A stretch of 64,000 bases of DNA, from positions 911,625 to 975,624 of the forward strand of contig NZ_FPBF01000001.1 of assembly GCF_900116615.1 (NCBI RefSeq), read 5' to 3'. Source of the DNA: Algoriphagus locisalis (GTDB lineage Bacteria > Bacteroidota > Bacteroidia > Cytophagales > Cyclobacteriaceae). The translations under genes and the position numbers were made by a program. Below the pieces are notes generated by a model. The model did no database searches. It had not been told where the DNA came from and saw only the letters and a list, made by a program, of their open reading frames with translations. Positions 9,627-18,847 of the stretch are shown here, piece by piece; position 1 is the stretch's first letter; the number at the start of each line of letters is the position of its first letter.

Positions 9627-10082
9627 TCATCTCAAAATCCGCTTATCCAATTCAAGCGGAAAGACTTTGGTCTCGGTCAAGGAGAATTTTTCAGAAAGAG
9701 GGTTGATTACAAAATTTAAAGAGGAGGGATCCACTACTGAAGGGACAGCAAAGCAAAGAATTTCTGGTCTTAGTAAGTTCGTCCCATATTCCTGAGAGGC
9801 TCTGACTGCTGGGATTTGATCCCAGTCGAAAGGCAAATCAGCCAATTCAGGTGTAAAAATAAGGTCACTGGGAATGCTGATTTCCATTACAGAATACAAG
9901 ACATAGCGTTCTGAGGAAAATAATTCGGGGTCGATAGTTAATCTTTCAAGCAGGGAAGCGGAAATACTTGATCCTGCATAGATTGCTGGATTGCCTGGTA
10001 GATTCCATCGGCCACCATAGCGTTTGGCTCCTTCACCACTGGTATCACAGTATTGGGATAAGGCTAATCGATAGACTATCAC
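9627..10082 (-). CDS. RES-domain toxin (NAD+-degrading type)
   Basis: A 151-residue RES-family protein. The conserved features are present: YR at residues 4-5, YGGRWN (22-27), Tyr35, Glu46 in LLERL, and the PSVV...NFVINP block (114-128) with the family's serine. Characterised RES toxins deplete cellular NAD+ and share an ADP-ribosyltransferase-like fold; this activity is taken from the family. The gene begins 5 bp after the stop of the upstream Xre/DUF2384 antitoxin gene, the standard antitoxin-first order of RES-Xre modules. It ends within sequence bordering repeat copy A. The module looks intact. Confidence 0.88.
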   Translation of the reverse strand: MIVYRLALSQYCDTSGEGAKRYGGRWNLPGNPAIYAGSSISASLLERLTIDPELFSSERYVLYSVMEISIPSDLIFTPELADLPFDWDQIPAVRASQEYGTNLLRPEILCFAVPSVVDPSSLNFVINPLSEKFSLTETKVFPLELDKRILR

Positions 10083-10087
10083 GACTG

Positions 10088-10549
10088 TCAGATAGCAATG
10101 CCATGTTGAAGGCGCATGATTTCGGCTTTTAATAAGTCAATACCTTCCGATACATCAATCAAACCAAGCGGCTTGCGATTGCCTAGTGAAAAAAGTGGGC
10201 GATCCATCCACTTTCGAAATCCATCACGACCGAAATAATTCACACCGATTGCGTAAAGCTCAGCTAATTCGTAGAGCTTTTCGGACTGACCAGTATCAAA
10301 AGTTTCTTTGCGTTGTAGGGTTTTGGTAGATACTCCCAATGCATCGGCAAGCGTATTATAGTCTAGCCCTGAAAGCTCTTTGAAGCTTTCTAAAGCATTT
10401 TTGTCCAAACCATTGCGAAAAGTATCCACTCGGGAGAGTGGCTCAACCAGCCATTCTGAATCAACACGAAGAATATCCTGAGGGGACAAATGTGCTTTTT
10501 GGTAAATGGCTACAACTGGCTCATTTACCTTTGATAATTTCTTTGCCAT
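10088..10549 (-). CDS. Xre/MbcA/ParS-type antitoxin of the RES module
   Basis: A 153-residue antitoxin. A helix-turn-helix region lies at about 58-87 (SGLDYNTLADALGVSTKTLQ) and a DUF2384 toxin-binding region at the C-terminus (about 100-153; FGRDGFRKWMDRP...). In this family the C-terminal segment covers the toxin active site and the HTH represses the operon. An inverted repeat just before the start codon (10551-10583) is a plausible autoregulatory operator. It is first in a two-gene operon with the RES toxin. Confidence 0.87.
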   Translation of the reverse strand: MAKKLSKVNEPVVAIYQKAHLSPQDILRVDSEWLVEPLSRVDTFRNGLDKNALESFKELSGLDYNTLADALGVSTKTLQRKETFDTGQSEKLYELAELYAIGVNYFGRDGFRKWMDRPLFSLGNRKPLGLIDVSEGIDLLKAEIMRLQHGIAI

Positions 10550-10550
10550 G

Positions 10551-10583
10551 ACGTTATCGGTAATATGTCCTATAAGATAACGT
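10551..10583 (-). promoter_or_regulatory. Palindromic operator upstream of the antitoxin gene
   Basis: Perfect 8-bp inverted repeat acgttatc (10551-10558) / gataacgt (10576-10583) with a 17-bp spacer. It begins one base from the antitoxin ATG and is the best candidate for the operator bound by the Xre antitoxin or its complex with the toxin. The function is inferred from position and symmetry. Confidence 0.55.
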
Positions 10584-10728
10584 ATTTTGTCTGAAATAGA
10601 TTCTTTTTGGTGTTTTTTTTAAGATTATCTTCAATATGATTACTATTGATTTTCAAAGGCCATAATCTGTCGGGTGACCAAGGAAACTGAATAGCTTTAT
10701 CCAAAAGTCCAATCAATTTTTACTTGTA

Positions 10729-11796
10729 TTATTTTATTTTTCCCATAGAGTCCTGTATCATCAGCAGTTCGTCCACTTTTTCCTGATATTCAGGCTTAGC
10801 GGGGATTTTCACCACATTTTCCAAGAAATCAATCGTGCTAAAAAGTACGCCTTCCCAGTCTCCTGATGTTATGGAGCTTGCTATAACATGGTCTGCGGCA
10901 TTTGGAAAAGCTTTCTTACGTTTCAAATCTGCTGGCGTAGCTATTTGATCATACATTTCCAGCATTTTTGGAACTGAAACTACATCATCCTGAGCTTCAT
11001 TGTCCTTGTAATAATAAGCTAAGAATAGAGGTTGTTTTATTTTCTTGAAGGTATTTTCGTTCATATTACTATACAAGATGGTAGCCAAACTGGTGTAGGC
11101 ATTGATATGATAGTCTTCAGACCAGTACATGGCTTTTTCACCTTCTCTGTCCTGATGAATAATTTTATTTTTCATCATGGTCATCTCCATTAGCTTCTGC
11201 ATCCATGGATTAAAAAATGCCGAGAGTTTCTCGCCGTAATCCCTAATAGCAGGAGAATACACCGTGACAGCTTTGATATCAGGTTGCTGGCTTGCCAAAA
11301 GCAAAGTCAGCGCACCTCCCATAGATGTGCCCACCACGATTACTTCATCGCCCAGACTTTTTCCGATTTGATATGCCTCGCCTGCAGCATTTGCCAATGC
11401 TTGGGGGCTTAGGTATTCTAAGCCATTTTCCCTTTTGACTCCATGATCAGGAAGCCTGGTAACAAAAAGATTGGCCCCAAAATGTGCTGCTAAAAATCTG
11501 TGAACTGGATCACCCTCCATTGGACTAGCGCCAAACCCGTGGATATACACAATAGAGTAGGGGGTCTTATGCTTATTCATGCTATCAGCCCAGACTATAT
11601 ATGCCTCATTGCCCGGCTTAAGACCAGCAACTGTGTCTTCTCTTAGATTTACATAGTCTTGTAATTCAGAAAGACGTGTGGGAACCTGAGGAAATTCTAT
11701 TGTGATTTCCTGGTCCTTAAGCTTAGGACCGAGCATGTAAACAATAGCAAGTATCATTGCTGCTGCAAAAATACCTAATAGAATTTTTCTTAGCAT
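10729..11796 (-). CDS. Alpha/beta hydrolase, membrane-anchored
   Basis: A 355-residue serine hydrolase with one N-terminal membrane segment (residues 4-23). The oxyanion motif HGFGASP is at 86-92 and the nucleophile elbow GTSMGG at 156-161 (Ser158). A late His303 in AADHVIASS completes the triad; the acid residue is not certain. The best general analogy is the monoacylglycerol lipase or carboxylesterase group of the superfamily. The substrate cannot be told. It follows the lipoprotein gene at 11801-12403 with only a 4-bp gap, so the two are probably cotranscribed. Confidence 0.75.
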   Translation of the reverse strand: MLRKILLGIFAAAMILAIVYMLGPKLKDQEITIEFPQVPTRLSELQDYVNLREDTVAGLKPGNEAYIVWADSMNKHKTPYSIVYIHGFGASPMEGDPVHRFLAAHFGANLFVTRLPDHGVKRENGLEYLSPQALANAAGEAYQIGKSLGDEVIVVGTSMGGALTLLLASQQPDIKAVTVYSPAIRDYGEKLSAFFNPWMQKLMEMTMMKNKIIHQDREGEKAMYWSEDYHINAYTSLATILYSNMNENTFKKIKQPLFLAYYYKDNEAQDDVVSVPKMLEMYDQIATPADLKRKKAFPNAADHVIASSITSGDWEGVLFSTIDFLENVVKIPAKPEYQEKVDELLMIQDSMGKIK

Positions 11797-11800
11797 AAAA

Positions 11801-12403
11801 TCAATTGGTTAAAAGTACAGGTGAAATGGATTCAAAGATCTTTTCAGTGCCGTTTTTAAATTTTAAAACAGTTTTCGTTTTCAGTTGGGAGTTGTCCTCG
11901 GGTTCTAAGTCTAATGTAAGTCTATACAGACCCGTAGATCCATTGAAGTCACGCAGATCGGAGAGTTTTATATCATCATGAGTGGTAACTAGATTTGAAA
12001 TAGTTGTCCCTGCATCCTTGCCTCCATAAGGGGCAAGCAGAGTCATTGTTATACTTGCTATGTTTTGAAAATCTAAATTTGGAGCACATGAAAGCGCATA
12101 TGCCCTTCCAGGAAAATTATTTCTGCCAATGGATCTATCAGAGACGATTTCTGAACCAATTCTTAGATAAATAATAAAATCCTCCAAATCTACTGTGTCT
12201 GACTCAGTAGCATATTGATTGTTTGTGAAAGGCTCATAAAACAGACTTACATCTGTAGCATTTACTTTTTGCGGTCCCCCGCATTCTCCAAAAGGATTCA
12301 TTTCCGAATCATCCACGCAGGCAACTAATATCATCATAGACAAATAGGCCGAGGAAATCGCAATCGTCAATTTTACTCTTTTTGAACTTAATACATGCTT
12401 CAT
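11801..12403 (-). CDS. Uncharacterised lipoprotein
   Basis: About 200 residues; not recognised. ATG 12403 is chosen over an in-frame TTG at 12427 because it gives a compact signal peptide ending in the lipobox MILVAC, followed by VDDSE. The mature part is mainly beta-strand in character, with a second cysteine-containing segment (FGECGG) near its start and an isolated Cys in YALSCAP. The following alpha/beta hydrolase gene begins 4 bp downstream. No enzymatic motif was seen. Confidence 0.7.
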   Translation of the reverse strand: MKHVLSSKRVKLTIAISSAYLSMMILVACVDDSEMNPFGECGGPQKVNATDVSLFYEPFTNNQYATESDTVDLEDFIIYLRIGSEIVSDRSIGRNNFPGRAYALSCAPNLDFQNIASITMTLLAPYGGKDAGTTISNLVTTHDDIKLSDLRDFNGSTGLYRLTLDLEPEDNSQLKTKTVLKFKNGTEKIFESISPVLLTN

Positions 12404-12527
12404 AAGATGGATTCTACTAATTTTCAAAATTTAAAAACTAATTAAACAGTAAAATTTAATCAAATCTAACCATCTATTTAGTCCGAATAGCGTTAATTCG
12501 TATTAAATATACCTTAAACTCATATTT

Positions 12528-13094
12528 ATGAAACGTTTGATCTTTGGTTTGCTTTTTATGGTAAGCATTCAATTTGTGCAAGCTCAGGAAACTGAGGCTA
12601 AACTGGCCACTCAATCCATCTACATGGAACTAGGCGGACCTGGACTTCCTTATAGTTTTAATTATGATTTCCGGTTTGACAAAACAAGAATGGACTCATG
12701 GGGAATGAGAGTTGGGTTCGGTGGTTATGCGGTAGATGGTGATTCCTTTTTCTCTTTGCCTGTGATGGTAAATAAGTTATACGGAAAAGGAAACCATTTC
12801 TTTGAAATGGGCTTTGGTGCAACTTTTTTGGCATTCAAAACTAGCTATTACAACTATCAAAGTTGCTATTATGACGGAAATGGGAATTATGTCTGCAACA
12901 CCTATTCAGACAGTGGTACCAGCTTTATTCTTGATATAGACAGCTCACCTTCAATCATGGGAGTCATGAATTTTGGTTATAGAAGAATGCCTACAGATGG
13001 AGGATTTATGTGGAAGGTAAACCTGAACCCTATATTTAATAATAATGGTTTCTGGCCTTTATTTGCAGGAATTGGGCTTGGATATGCCTTTTAA
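12528..13094 (+). CDS. Small outer-membrane beta-barrel protein
   Basis: A 188-residue exported protein with a Sec signal peptide cleaved after VQAQ (about residue 20). The rest is alternating, aromatic-rich strands (MGFGATFLAFKTSYYNY, PLFAGIGLGYAF) and ends in phenylalanine, the usual recognition end for barrel assembly. It is divergent from the lipoprotein gene and followed by a strong hairpin terminator. The cargo or role is unknown. Confidence 0.7.
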   Translation: MKRLIFGLLFMVSIQFVQAQETEAKLATQSIYMELGGPGLPYSFNYDFRFDKTRMDSWGMRVGFGGYAVDGDSFFSLPVMVNKLYGKGNHFFEMGFGATFLAFKTSYYNYQSCYYDGNGNYVCNTYSDSGTSFILDIDSSPSIMGVMNFGYRRMPTDGGFMWKVNLNPIFNNNGFWPLFAGIGLGYAF

Positions 13095-13125
13095 AGAGAG
13101 GTGATTATATCAGTTTAGAATTATA

Positions 13126-13160
13126 AAAAAGGCTCAGGAGAATGAATCCTGAGCCTTTTT
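13126..13160. terminator. Strong bidirectional-type terminator hairpin
   Basis: Perfect 14-bp inverted repeat (13126-13139 / 13147-13160) around ggctcagga with a 7-base loop. It has A-rich left and T-rich right flanks and sits 31 bp after the outer-membrane protein gene. Confidence 0.85.
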
Positions 13161-13290
13161 ACAATATAAAGTGATGTAATCTGGGAAAGTTAAACAGATC
13201 TTCAGGATAAATAGATTTTGATTTATTCTATTTTGTTTATCGCTTTTCTGCCAGTAAGTGGGCAAAAGCAGCATAGGATATATTAAACTT

Positions 13291-13376
13291 AAGAATTGAG
13301 GTTACTTTGGTCTTCGGTCATCGGTCTTCCGACCAGATTAGCGAAGAAACTATGGTAACTGACATCATTGCGGATA
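13291..13376 (+). repeat. Dispersed intergenic repeat, copy C (short form)
   Basis: Shares ttcggtcatcggtcttcc, agcgaagaaac and the right end catcattgcggata with copies B and D. The left terminal repeat seen in A and B is absent, and the copy begins with gaattgaggttactt as copy D does. It lies in a convergent intergenic space, just past the stop of the ABM gene. Confidence 0.65.
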
Positions 13377-13393
13377 ATTATATATTCTATTCC

Positions 13394-13720
13394 TCAAATC
13401 ATAAACTCATAATCCCGCTCGACCAAACAAATCCTGGTTTTATAGGCTGAATACCATTTTTTCCTTCCCATTTTTTGGGCTATAATGTGATCTGTCTGTT
13501 GTTTCCAACTGCGAATAGAATCTAAATTTTTCCAGTAACTAATAGTGATTCCCAAGCCATCGCGAACGCTTTCGTGTCCCAGATAGCCTTCTTGCTTCTC
13601 GGCTAAGCGCACCATTTCTAGGGCAGTTTCCGCATATCCTTCTTCGATTTCTGTTCGAATATTTGAGAAAATCACCGCGTAGTAAGGAGGTTTTGGTGTA
13701 TTGGCTATCATTTTTTTCAA
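13394..13720 (-). CDS. Antibiotic-biosynthesis-monooxygenase (ABM) fold protein
   Basis: A 108-residue protein with the dimeric alpha/beta-barrel ABM fold: YYAVIFSNIRT strand, helix with ALEMVRLAEKQEGYLGHES, then GITISYWKNLDSIRSWKQQ. The last string is very typical of ABM proteins annotated as putative heme-degrading or quinol monooxygenase-like. No cofactor site can be assigned. The gene stands alone on the minus strand. A second Met four codons in is an alternative start. Confidence 0.78.
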   Translation of the reverse strand: MKKMIANTPKPPYYAVIFSNIRTEIEEGYAETALEMVRLAEKQEGYLGHESVRDGLGITISYWKNLDSIRSWKQQTDHIIAQKMGRKKWYSAYKTRICLVERDYEFMI

Positions 13721-13998
13721 TATAGACTAAGGGTAAATACAAACTTGAATGTCATAGCTCTATCTGCTAAGCATGGTTAGAAATTAGTCTGGGCTTGACG
13801 TACCAAACAATCCCAATCATCAAACAATAGTAAAAATACCGAAGTGGGTATGAAATGCAATTCTTATCGATTGCTCTTTCAGTGATTACAATAGTGTAGC
13901 TGGCAAAACAGCCCTTATCTAATCGGTGGAAATATTGCTAATCAAGCACACTGATTTATTAAACTATTCAACAGTTAATTCTGAAACACAACCCTTTT

Positions 13999-14943
13999 AT
14001 GAAAACTAAACCAATTAAAATCCGAATAGCAATTTTTGCGCTAGTAGCGACTGCTTTTAGCATCTTGACATCCTGCGAGACTAACCTTGAGCTGGTCCAG
14101 TCTATCAATGAACAATTCGAGGAAGTGAATTCAATAGAAATAGAGTCATCTTTTCTGGATGTTTCCTACATCGGAAGCCCAACTATGGAATCTGTTCAAC
14201 TTATAGGAGCCCTAGAATCCAGCCGCGCAGGCAACTATTCTATAGAATACAAGTTGGTGCAGCATAAGCTGATCATAGAAGTAGAAAGAAATGGTAATGG
14301 AGGAGGAAATCATCGTGGTTATATTAACCTGACTGGTCCAGAATTGATGAATATAGACCTTGATGCCGGATCTGGTACTGTACAAATCAGTCAAGTGAAT
14401 GCAGAAGAATTCGAGTTAGATGGGGGATCAGGAAATTTTGAATTGACAGATATAAGTGCTCCAATCTTAGATTTGCAATTGAGCTCTGGCAGGATAAATG
14501 CCTATAACCTTGTAGGCGATGTTGACTTAGAGATTTCTTCCGGAAATGCCAACATATCAAATCTCGAAGGGAATATCAATGCAATAGGATCAAGCGGTAA
14601 ATTCACTTTCAAAATGATCAAGGGATTGGTAAACTGTTCGTTAAATTCAGGAAACGGGGTTTTGACCGGAATTCAGGAAATTGGAAAATTGAAGATTTCT
14701 TCAGGGAATTTTAACGTCAATGAATCCTACTTTGGTGCAGATACTAGGCTTGAAGGCTCATCAGGAAATTTTAATATTCAGACAGAATCCAATTTGAACG
14801 ATTTCAACTTTGATTTGAAAACTTCCAGTGGAAATATAAGAGTGGGTGAAAGTACCTCTTCGGGAACCCTTAGAATAGATAATGGATCTCCTTATACTGT
14901 TTCAGGTGAAGTATCAAGCGGGAATATAAAAATAAGGAATTAG
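13999..14943 (+). CDS. DUF4097/DUF2807-like beta-helix lipoprotein
   Basis: A 314-residue lipoprotein with lipobox ILTSC (Cys26). From about residue 115 the sequence is a ladder of short repeats built on SSGN/GSGN turns (LDAGSGTVQ, LDGGSGNFELTD, ISSGNANISN, ISSGNFNVNE, KTSSGNIRV). This predicts a right-handed beta-helix like the DUF4097/DUF2807 'putative adhesin' family. Such proteins are cell-surface or envelope proteins of unknown function. It is divergent from the ABM gene. Confidence 0.75.
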   Translation: MKTKPIKIRIAIFALVATAFSILTSCETNLELVQSINEQFEEVNSIEIESSFLDVSYIGSPTMESVQLIGALESSRAGNYSIEYKLVQHKLIIEVERNGNGGGNHRGYINLTGPELMNIDLDAGSGTVQISQVNAEEFELDGGSGNFELTDISAPILDLQLSSGRINAYNLVGDVDLEISSGNANISNLEGNINAIGSSGKFTFKMIKGLVNCSLNSGNGVLTGIQEIGKLKISSGNFNVNESYFGADTRLEGSSGNFNIQTESNLNDFNFDLKTSSGNIRVGESTSSGTLRIDNGSPYTVSGEVSSGNIKIRN

Positions 14944-15025
14944 TAAAAGTTGTAAAAAATCCCTTCTAAACCTGACTTAGGTCGGGTATTTTACTCGAAA
15001 TGAAAGTCAAATCTTGTTGTCTTAG

Positions 15026-15083
15026 GCAGTTGTAATAATTTTCAAGCCTGCCACCGAAACAGCGCAGGCTTGAAAATGACTGC
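15026..15083. repeat. Long hairpin in the gap after the DUF4097-like gene
   Basis: Perfect 14-bp arms attttcaagcctgc (15038-15051) / gcaggcttgaaaat (15064-15077) with a 12-base loop. They are extended by gcagt (15026-15030) / actgc (15079-15083). The remainder of this 362-bp convergent gap holds repeat copy B; no gene was seen. Confidence 0.7.
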
Positions 15084-15103
15084 TCAAATTATTTATAATG
15101 TAA

Positions 15104-15241
15104 ATCCGCAATTGCACCAGTAAAAGGTAAAAAGCGACTTAAAGTATGGTAAACACTTGCATTGCTGGTACTTCGGTCACCCGTCATCGGTCTTCCAACC
15201 TGATAAGCAAAGAAAAAGAGGTCACTGGCATCATTGCGGAT
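15104..15241 (+). repeat. Dispersed intergenic repeat, copy B (MITE-like)
   Basis: About 138 bp bounded by atccgca (15104-15110) and tgcggat (15235-15241), forming terminal inverted repeats. It is almost collinear with copy A in the opposite orientation but lacks the central G+C hairpin insert. It lies between two convergent genes. Confidence 0.8.
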
Positions 15242-15305
15242 AACCATATTATTTATTGTCCTATTACTTGAAAGTCCATCTTATGGATGAAGAAAAAACG
15301 AGTAA

Positions 15306-15647
15306 CTATTTCTGAGCTTTGTTCTCTTCGTTGACATGCTTAACCAATCGATCACACAAGTCTTTAATCTCTTCAGACATGTATTCGTCAGCTGTGCTAT
15401 TCAAAATTGTCTGAGCCATTCCACCAAGAATATCTATGTAGAAACGCTTCATTTCCACCACGGACATTTCTTCTGTCCAAAGATCAATTCGTAGCGTACT
15501 GTGATTTTGATTGTCCCATACGTTTAAGCTGATGCTTTTCGTATCCTCAAGACCTGCACCTTCTTTATCTGAAGCATCCCATTTGATTGTTTTTGGAAAG
15601 CTGTTTTCGTCTAAATCTACTTCGAATTTTATCTCTGACTTTTTCAT
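15306..15647 (-). CDS. gldC: Gliding motility protein GldC
   Basis: A 113-residue cytoplasmic protein matching GldC along its length: start KKSEIKFEVDLDEN, middle SLNVWDNQNHSTLRIDLWTEEM, and MKRFYIDIL...CDRLV near the end. GldC is found across Bacteroidota and is linked to the gliding/type IX secretion lineage through the gldBC pair, though its biochemical role is unclear. gldB is not adjacent here. It is a single gene, convergent with the DUF4097-like gene. Confidence 0.88.
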   Translation of the reverse strand: MKKSEIKFEVDLDENSFPKTIKWDASDKEGAGLEDTKSISLNVWDNQNHSTLRIDLWTEEMSVVEMKRFYIDILGGMAQTILNSTADEYMSEEIKDLCDRLVKHVNEENKAQK

Positions 15648-15742
15648 TTTTTGAATTTTAACTCCTCAGGAGTCATGTGTTGATTTTGCAAAATTAATCA
15701 GCTTAACTTCAGGAGCATTGCCTGAGTTCCTTTTTCCAGACT

Positions 15743-16402
15743 TTATTCAAAAATCATTTCTGGAATATCCCCTTCGATGATCAACTTCCCTGCGGTTTTT
15801 GACTGGATTTCTTCTACAGAAACTCCAGGCGCTCTTTCCTTCAGAACAAAACCTCCTTGATCCGAAATTTCTAAAACGGCCAGGTCTGTCACGATTTTCT
15901 TTACGCAGCGGATTCCAGTGATAGGAAGGGAGCACTCAGTGAGCAATTTGGACTCACCAGAGCGGGAGCAATGCTGCATAGCAACAATAATATTATCTGC
16001 CGAAGCGACTAAGTCCATGGCGCCACCCATTCCTTTCACCATTTTTCCGGGGATTTTCCAATTAGCTATATCTCCATTTTCAGAAACTTCCATGGCTCCT
16101 AGAATGGTCAAGTGAACATGACCACCGCGGATCATTGCAAAGGACTCTGCTGAATTGAAAAGCGCTGAGCCTTTTGCCATCGTGACGGTTTGCTTGCCTG
16201 CATTGATGAGGTCTGGGTCAATTTGATCCTCAGTGGGAAAGGGGCCAATACCCAGCAATCCATTTTCAGACTGAAGTACTACTTCAAGATTATCGGGAAT
16301 GTAGTTGGCAACTAGCGTGGGAATTCCTATTCCTAAATTTATGTATTGCCCATTCTTCACCTCTTTGGCGATTCTCTGAGCTATTTGATCTTTTGTAAGC
16401 AT
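15743..16402 (-). CDS. scoB: 3-oxoacid CoA-transferase subunit B
   Basis: A 219-residue beta subunit of succinyl-CoA:3-ketoacid CoA transferase, which exchanges CoA between succinyl-CoA and acetoacetate. The N-terminal LGIGIPTLVANY and the catalytic-glutamate motif VLQSENGLLGIGPFP are intact. The C-terminal CVKKIVTDLAVLEI is characteristic of the family. It lies 51 bp downstream of subunit A in a two-gene operon for ketone-body or fatty-acid carbon use. Confidence 0.93.
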   Translation of the reverse strand: MLTKDQIAQRIAKEVKNGQYINLGIGIPTLVANYIPDNLEVVLQSENGLLGIGPFPTEDQIDPDLINAGKQTVTMAKGSALFNSAESFAMIRGGHVHLTILGAMEVSENGDIANWKIPGKMVKGMGGAMDLVASADNIIVAMQHCSRSGESKLLTECSLPITGIRCVKKIVTDLAVLEISDQGGFVLKERAPGVSVEEIQSKTAGKLIIEGDIPEMIFE

Positions 16403-16453
16403 TTTGGGTTTGTTTTAAGTCAGTAGATGAATATGAAAAAAGCTCGCTCAAGG

Positions 16454-17149
16454 TTATTTTGAAACCGTTCTCTGCTCAATTCTCTTTTCATAATCTTTCC
16501 CTTGGAAAATCCGCTGCACGTAGATACCAGGCGTATGAATTTCATTTGGGTTAAGTTCTCCAGCTTCCACCAATTCCTCAACTTCAGCAATACAAATCTT
16601 ACCAGCGGCAGCCATCATTGGATTAAAATTCCGGGCGGTGCCCTTGAAAATCAAGTTTCCTGCTGTATCACCTTTCCAAGCCTTAATAATGGAGAAATCA
16701 GCCTTCAGCCAGCTTTCCAGCAAATACATCTTTCCATAAAATTCTCGGGATTCTTTGCCCTCAGCTACTTCAGTTCCAACTCCAGCTGGAGTATAGAATG
16801 CTGGGATTCCGGCTCCACCAGCGCGAACACGCTCAGCAAGTGTACCCTGAGGAATTAAATCAACTTCGAGTTCGCCGCTTAGGAGTTGCCTCTCAAATTC
16901 CGCATTTTCGCCTACGTAGCTGGAAATCATTTTCTTGACCATGCGCTTTTTTAGCAAAAGGCCAATACCAAAATCATCTACTCCGGCATTATTGGATACG
17001 ATGGTCAAGCCTGTTATATCTCTTTCTAAAAGTGCTGAAATGCAATTTTCTGGAATGCCTGTCAAGCCAAATCCTCCCATCATCAGCATGCAATTGCTGG
17101 GAATATCCGCTACTGCTTCACGGGCATTTTTTACAGTTTTGTTGATCAT
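16454..17149 (-). CDS. scoA: 3-oxoacid CoA-transferase subunit A
   Basis: A 231-residue alpha subunit. Diagnostic pieces are [17 protein letters not shown] near the N-terminus, [33 protein letters not shown] and the C-terminal [12 protein letters not shown]. It pairs with subunit B to form the active transferase. The gene starts 11 bp after the ribF stop on the same strand, so cotranscription with the ribF cluster is possible. Confidence 0.93.
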   Translation of the reverse strand: MINKTVKNAREAVADIPSNCMLMMGGFGLTGIPENCISALLERDITGLTIVSNNAGVDDFGIGLLLKKRMVKKMISSYVGENAEFERQLLSGELEVDLIPQGTLAERVRAGGAGIPAFYTPAGVGTEVAEGKESREFYGKMYLLESWLKADFSIIKAWKGDTAGNLIFKGTARNFNPMMAAAGKICIAEVEELVEAGELNPNEIHTPGIYVQRIFQGKDYEKRIEQRTVSK

Positions 17150-17160
17150 ATAATTTGGGT

Positions 17161-18084
17161 TTATAGTAAGTTCTTGGCATTCTTTTGATCTTGAAAAAGC
17201 TGTTGTTTCAATGCTTCCAATCCATCAAATTTTTGCTCTTCCCGGAGAAAAGCTTTCAAATAAATCGTAATCTGCTTATCATACAAATCCCCCTGAAAAT
17301 CAAATAAATTAGCTTCTACTGTCTTCTGAGTGCCATTGACCGTTGGTCGATTTCCAATATTAAGCATGGCCTTGTATAGTGAACCGTTTACCAAAGCCTC
17401 TACTGCGTAAACGCCATCCTTGGGGATAAGTTTGTAATCGTTTGGAATGTGGATGTTTGCAGTAGGGAAGCCAATTGATCTGCCTATCTGCTGACCTTTG
17501 ATTACTAATCCATTCAATTCATAAGGTCTTCCTAGGTAATTAATTGCCGTGGAAATATCGCTGGTTTCGAGCGCATGACGAATCTTGGTACTGGATACGC
17601 CAATATCTTCTACGTCCTGACGGGAAATTTCCTCTAGGTCAAAACCATATTCTTCATGATGAGCCTTTAAGTATTCAAAGCTTCCTTCACGGTTTTTGCC
17701 AAATCGGTGGTCGTAGCCAATGACCAGTTTTTTTGTCTGGATCGTATCCACCAAAACTGACTCAATAAACTCTTTGGAAGTAAGCTGGGAAAATTCCTTG
17801 GTAAAAGGAATTGTGACTAGGTGATCAATGCCAAATTGCCGCAGAAGTTTAGCCTTTTCCTCAAAAGTACTCAGCAACCTAAGGTTATGTTCTTCAGGAT
17901 AAAGAACCAGCCGAGGATGTGGCCAAAAAGTTATCAGAACCGTCTCCCCATTGATGGAGCGAGCCAGTTCCCGGATTCGATGAAGGATTTTCTGATGCCC
18001 GAGATGCACTCCGTCAAATGTTCCACTGGTAACTACAGCGTTGGAGAGCTTAGGGAAATCACTTAGGCCTTCATATATTTTCAT
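17161..18084 (-). CDS. ribF: Bifunctional riboflavin kinase / FAD synthetase
   Basis: A 307-residue enzyme converting riboflavin to FMN and then FAD. The N-terminal nucleotidyltransferase half has [14 protein letters not shown] (residues 22-35) and SSTKIRHAL. The C-terminal flavokinase half (about 185-305) has [15 protein letters not shown] and [12 protein letters not shown]. Length is normal for the family. It sits downstream of truB in a housekeeping run. Confidence 0.95.
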   Translation of the reverse strand: MKIYEGLSDFPKLSNAVVTSGTFDGVHLGHQKILHRIRELARSINGETVLITFWPHPRLVLYPEEHNLRLLSTFEEKAKLLRQFGIDHLVTIPFTKEFSQLTSKEFIESVLVDTIQTKKLVIGYDHRFGKNREGSFEYLKAHHEEYGFDLEEISRQDVEDIGVSSTKIRHALETSDISTAINYLGRPYELNGLVIKGQQIGRSIGFPTANIHIPNDYKLIPKDGVYAVEALVNGSLYKAMLNIGNRPTVNGTQKTVEANLFDFQGDLYDKQITIYLKAFLREEQKFDGLEALKQQLFQDQKNAKNLL

Positions 18085-18141
18085 ATGGTTATAATTGTTT
18101 TTTTATGGCCATATGGAATCTCGCATGCTTAATAATCATCT

Positions 18142-18846
18142 TTATGAACGACGTTTTTCGTTATGCTCGATTTCATTTGTTCTTGCTTTGATTTCTTCTA
18201 CCAAGGATAAAAGATCATGTGCTTCTGAGAGTTTGAAGTTACCAATTCTGGTTCTGCAAAGCGAACTCATATAAGCTCCAACTTGTAGTTTTTCGCCAAG
18301 ATCTCTTGCCAGACTGCGGATATATGTTCCTTTGGAGCACACAATTCTAAACTCTAGAACTGGATTCTCAAACTTGGTAATTTCAAATTCACCCACCGTC
18401 ACAGGACGCGGATCCATTTTAACTACCTTACCTTTTCTAGCAGATTCATACACTCGTTTTCCATCTACTTTGATGGCTGAGTGCATAGGAGGGATCTGTA
18501 GAATATCCCCAGTCAGCTCAGCGACAGCAGCTTGAACTTGTTGCAAAGTAATATGAGAAGGATCTGCAACGTGAATAACAGGTTGCTCCAGATCAAAGGA
18601 ATCTGTGGTTGCTCCTATGACAAAAGTCCCCGTGTATTCCTTTTCCTGACCCATAAAGGAGTCAATTTGCTTGGTCATTTTCCCCGCACAAACGATGAGT
18701 AGGCCTGTAGCCAATGGATCAAGCGTGCCAGCATGTCCTACTTTCTTGATTTTGAGTGCATTTCTGACTTTTCTTACCACATCAAAAGATGTCCATTCTA
18801 GCGGTTTGTCGATTAAAAATACTTCTCCGTAGGGTTGATCTTGCAT
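18142..18846 (-). CDS. truB: tRNA pseudouridine-55 synthase
   Basis: A 234-residue TruB that makes pseudouridine 55 in the T-loop of tRNAs. The catalytic aspartate lies in GHAGTLDPLATGLLIV; PPMHSAIKVDGKRVYESAR and CSKGTYIRSLARDLG are family signatures. The C-terminal PUA region is short, as in many Bacteroidota. It starts 1 bp after the stop of uppP, indicating tight coupling. Confidence 0.95.
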   Translation of the reverse strand: MQDQPYGEVFLIDKPLEWTSFDVVRKVRNALKIKKVGHAGTLDPLATGLLIVCAGKMTKQIDSFMGQEKEYTGTFVIGATTDSFDLEQPVIHVADPSHITLQQVQAAVAELTGDILQIPPMHSAIKVDGKRVYESARKGKVVKMDPRPVTVGEFEITKFENPVLEFRIVCSKGTYIRSLARDLGEKLQVGAYMSSLCRTRIGNFKLSEAHDLLSLVEEIKARTNEIEHNEKRRS

Positions 18847-18847
18847 T

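Noticed and set aside
9607..9795. A 62-codon plus-strand frame opposite the RES toxin
   Set aside because: It is the shadow of the RES gene's C-terminal part; the RES family match fixes the coding strand.
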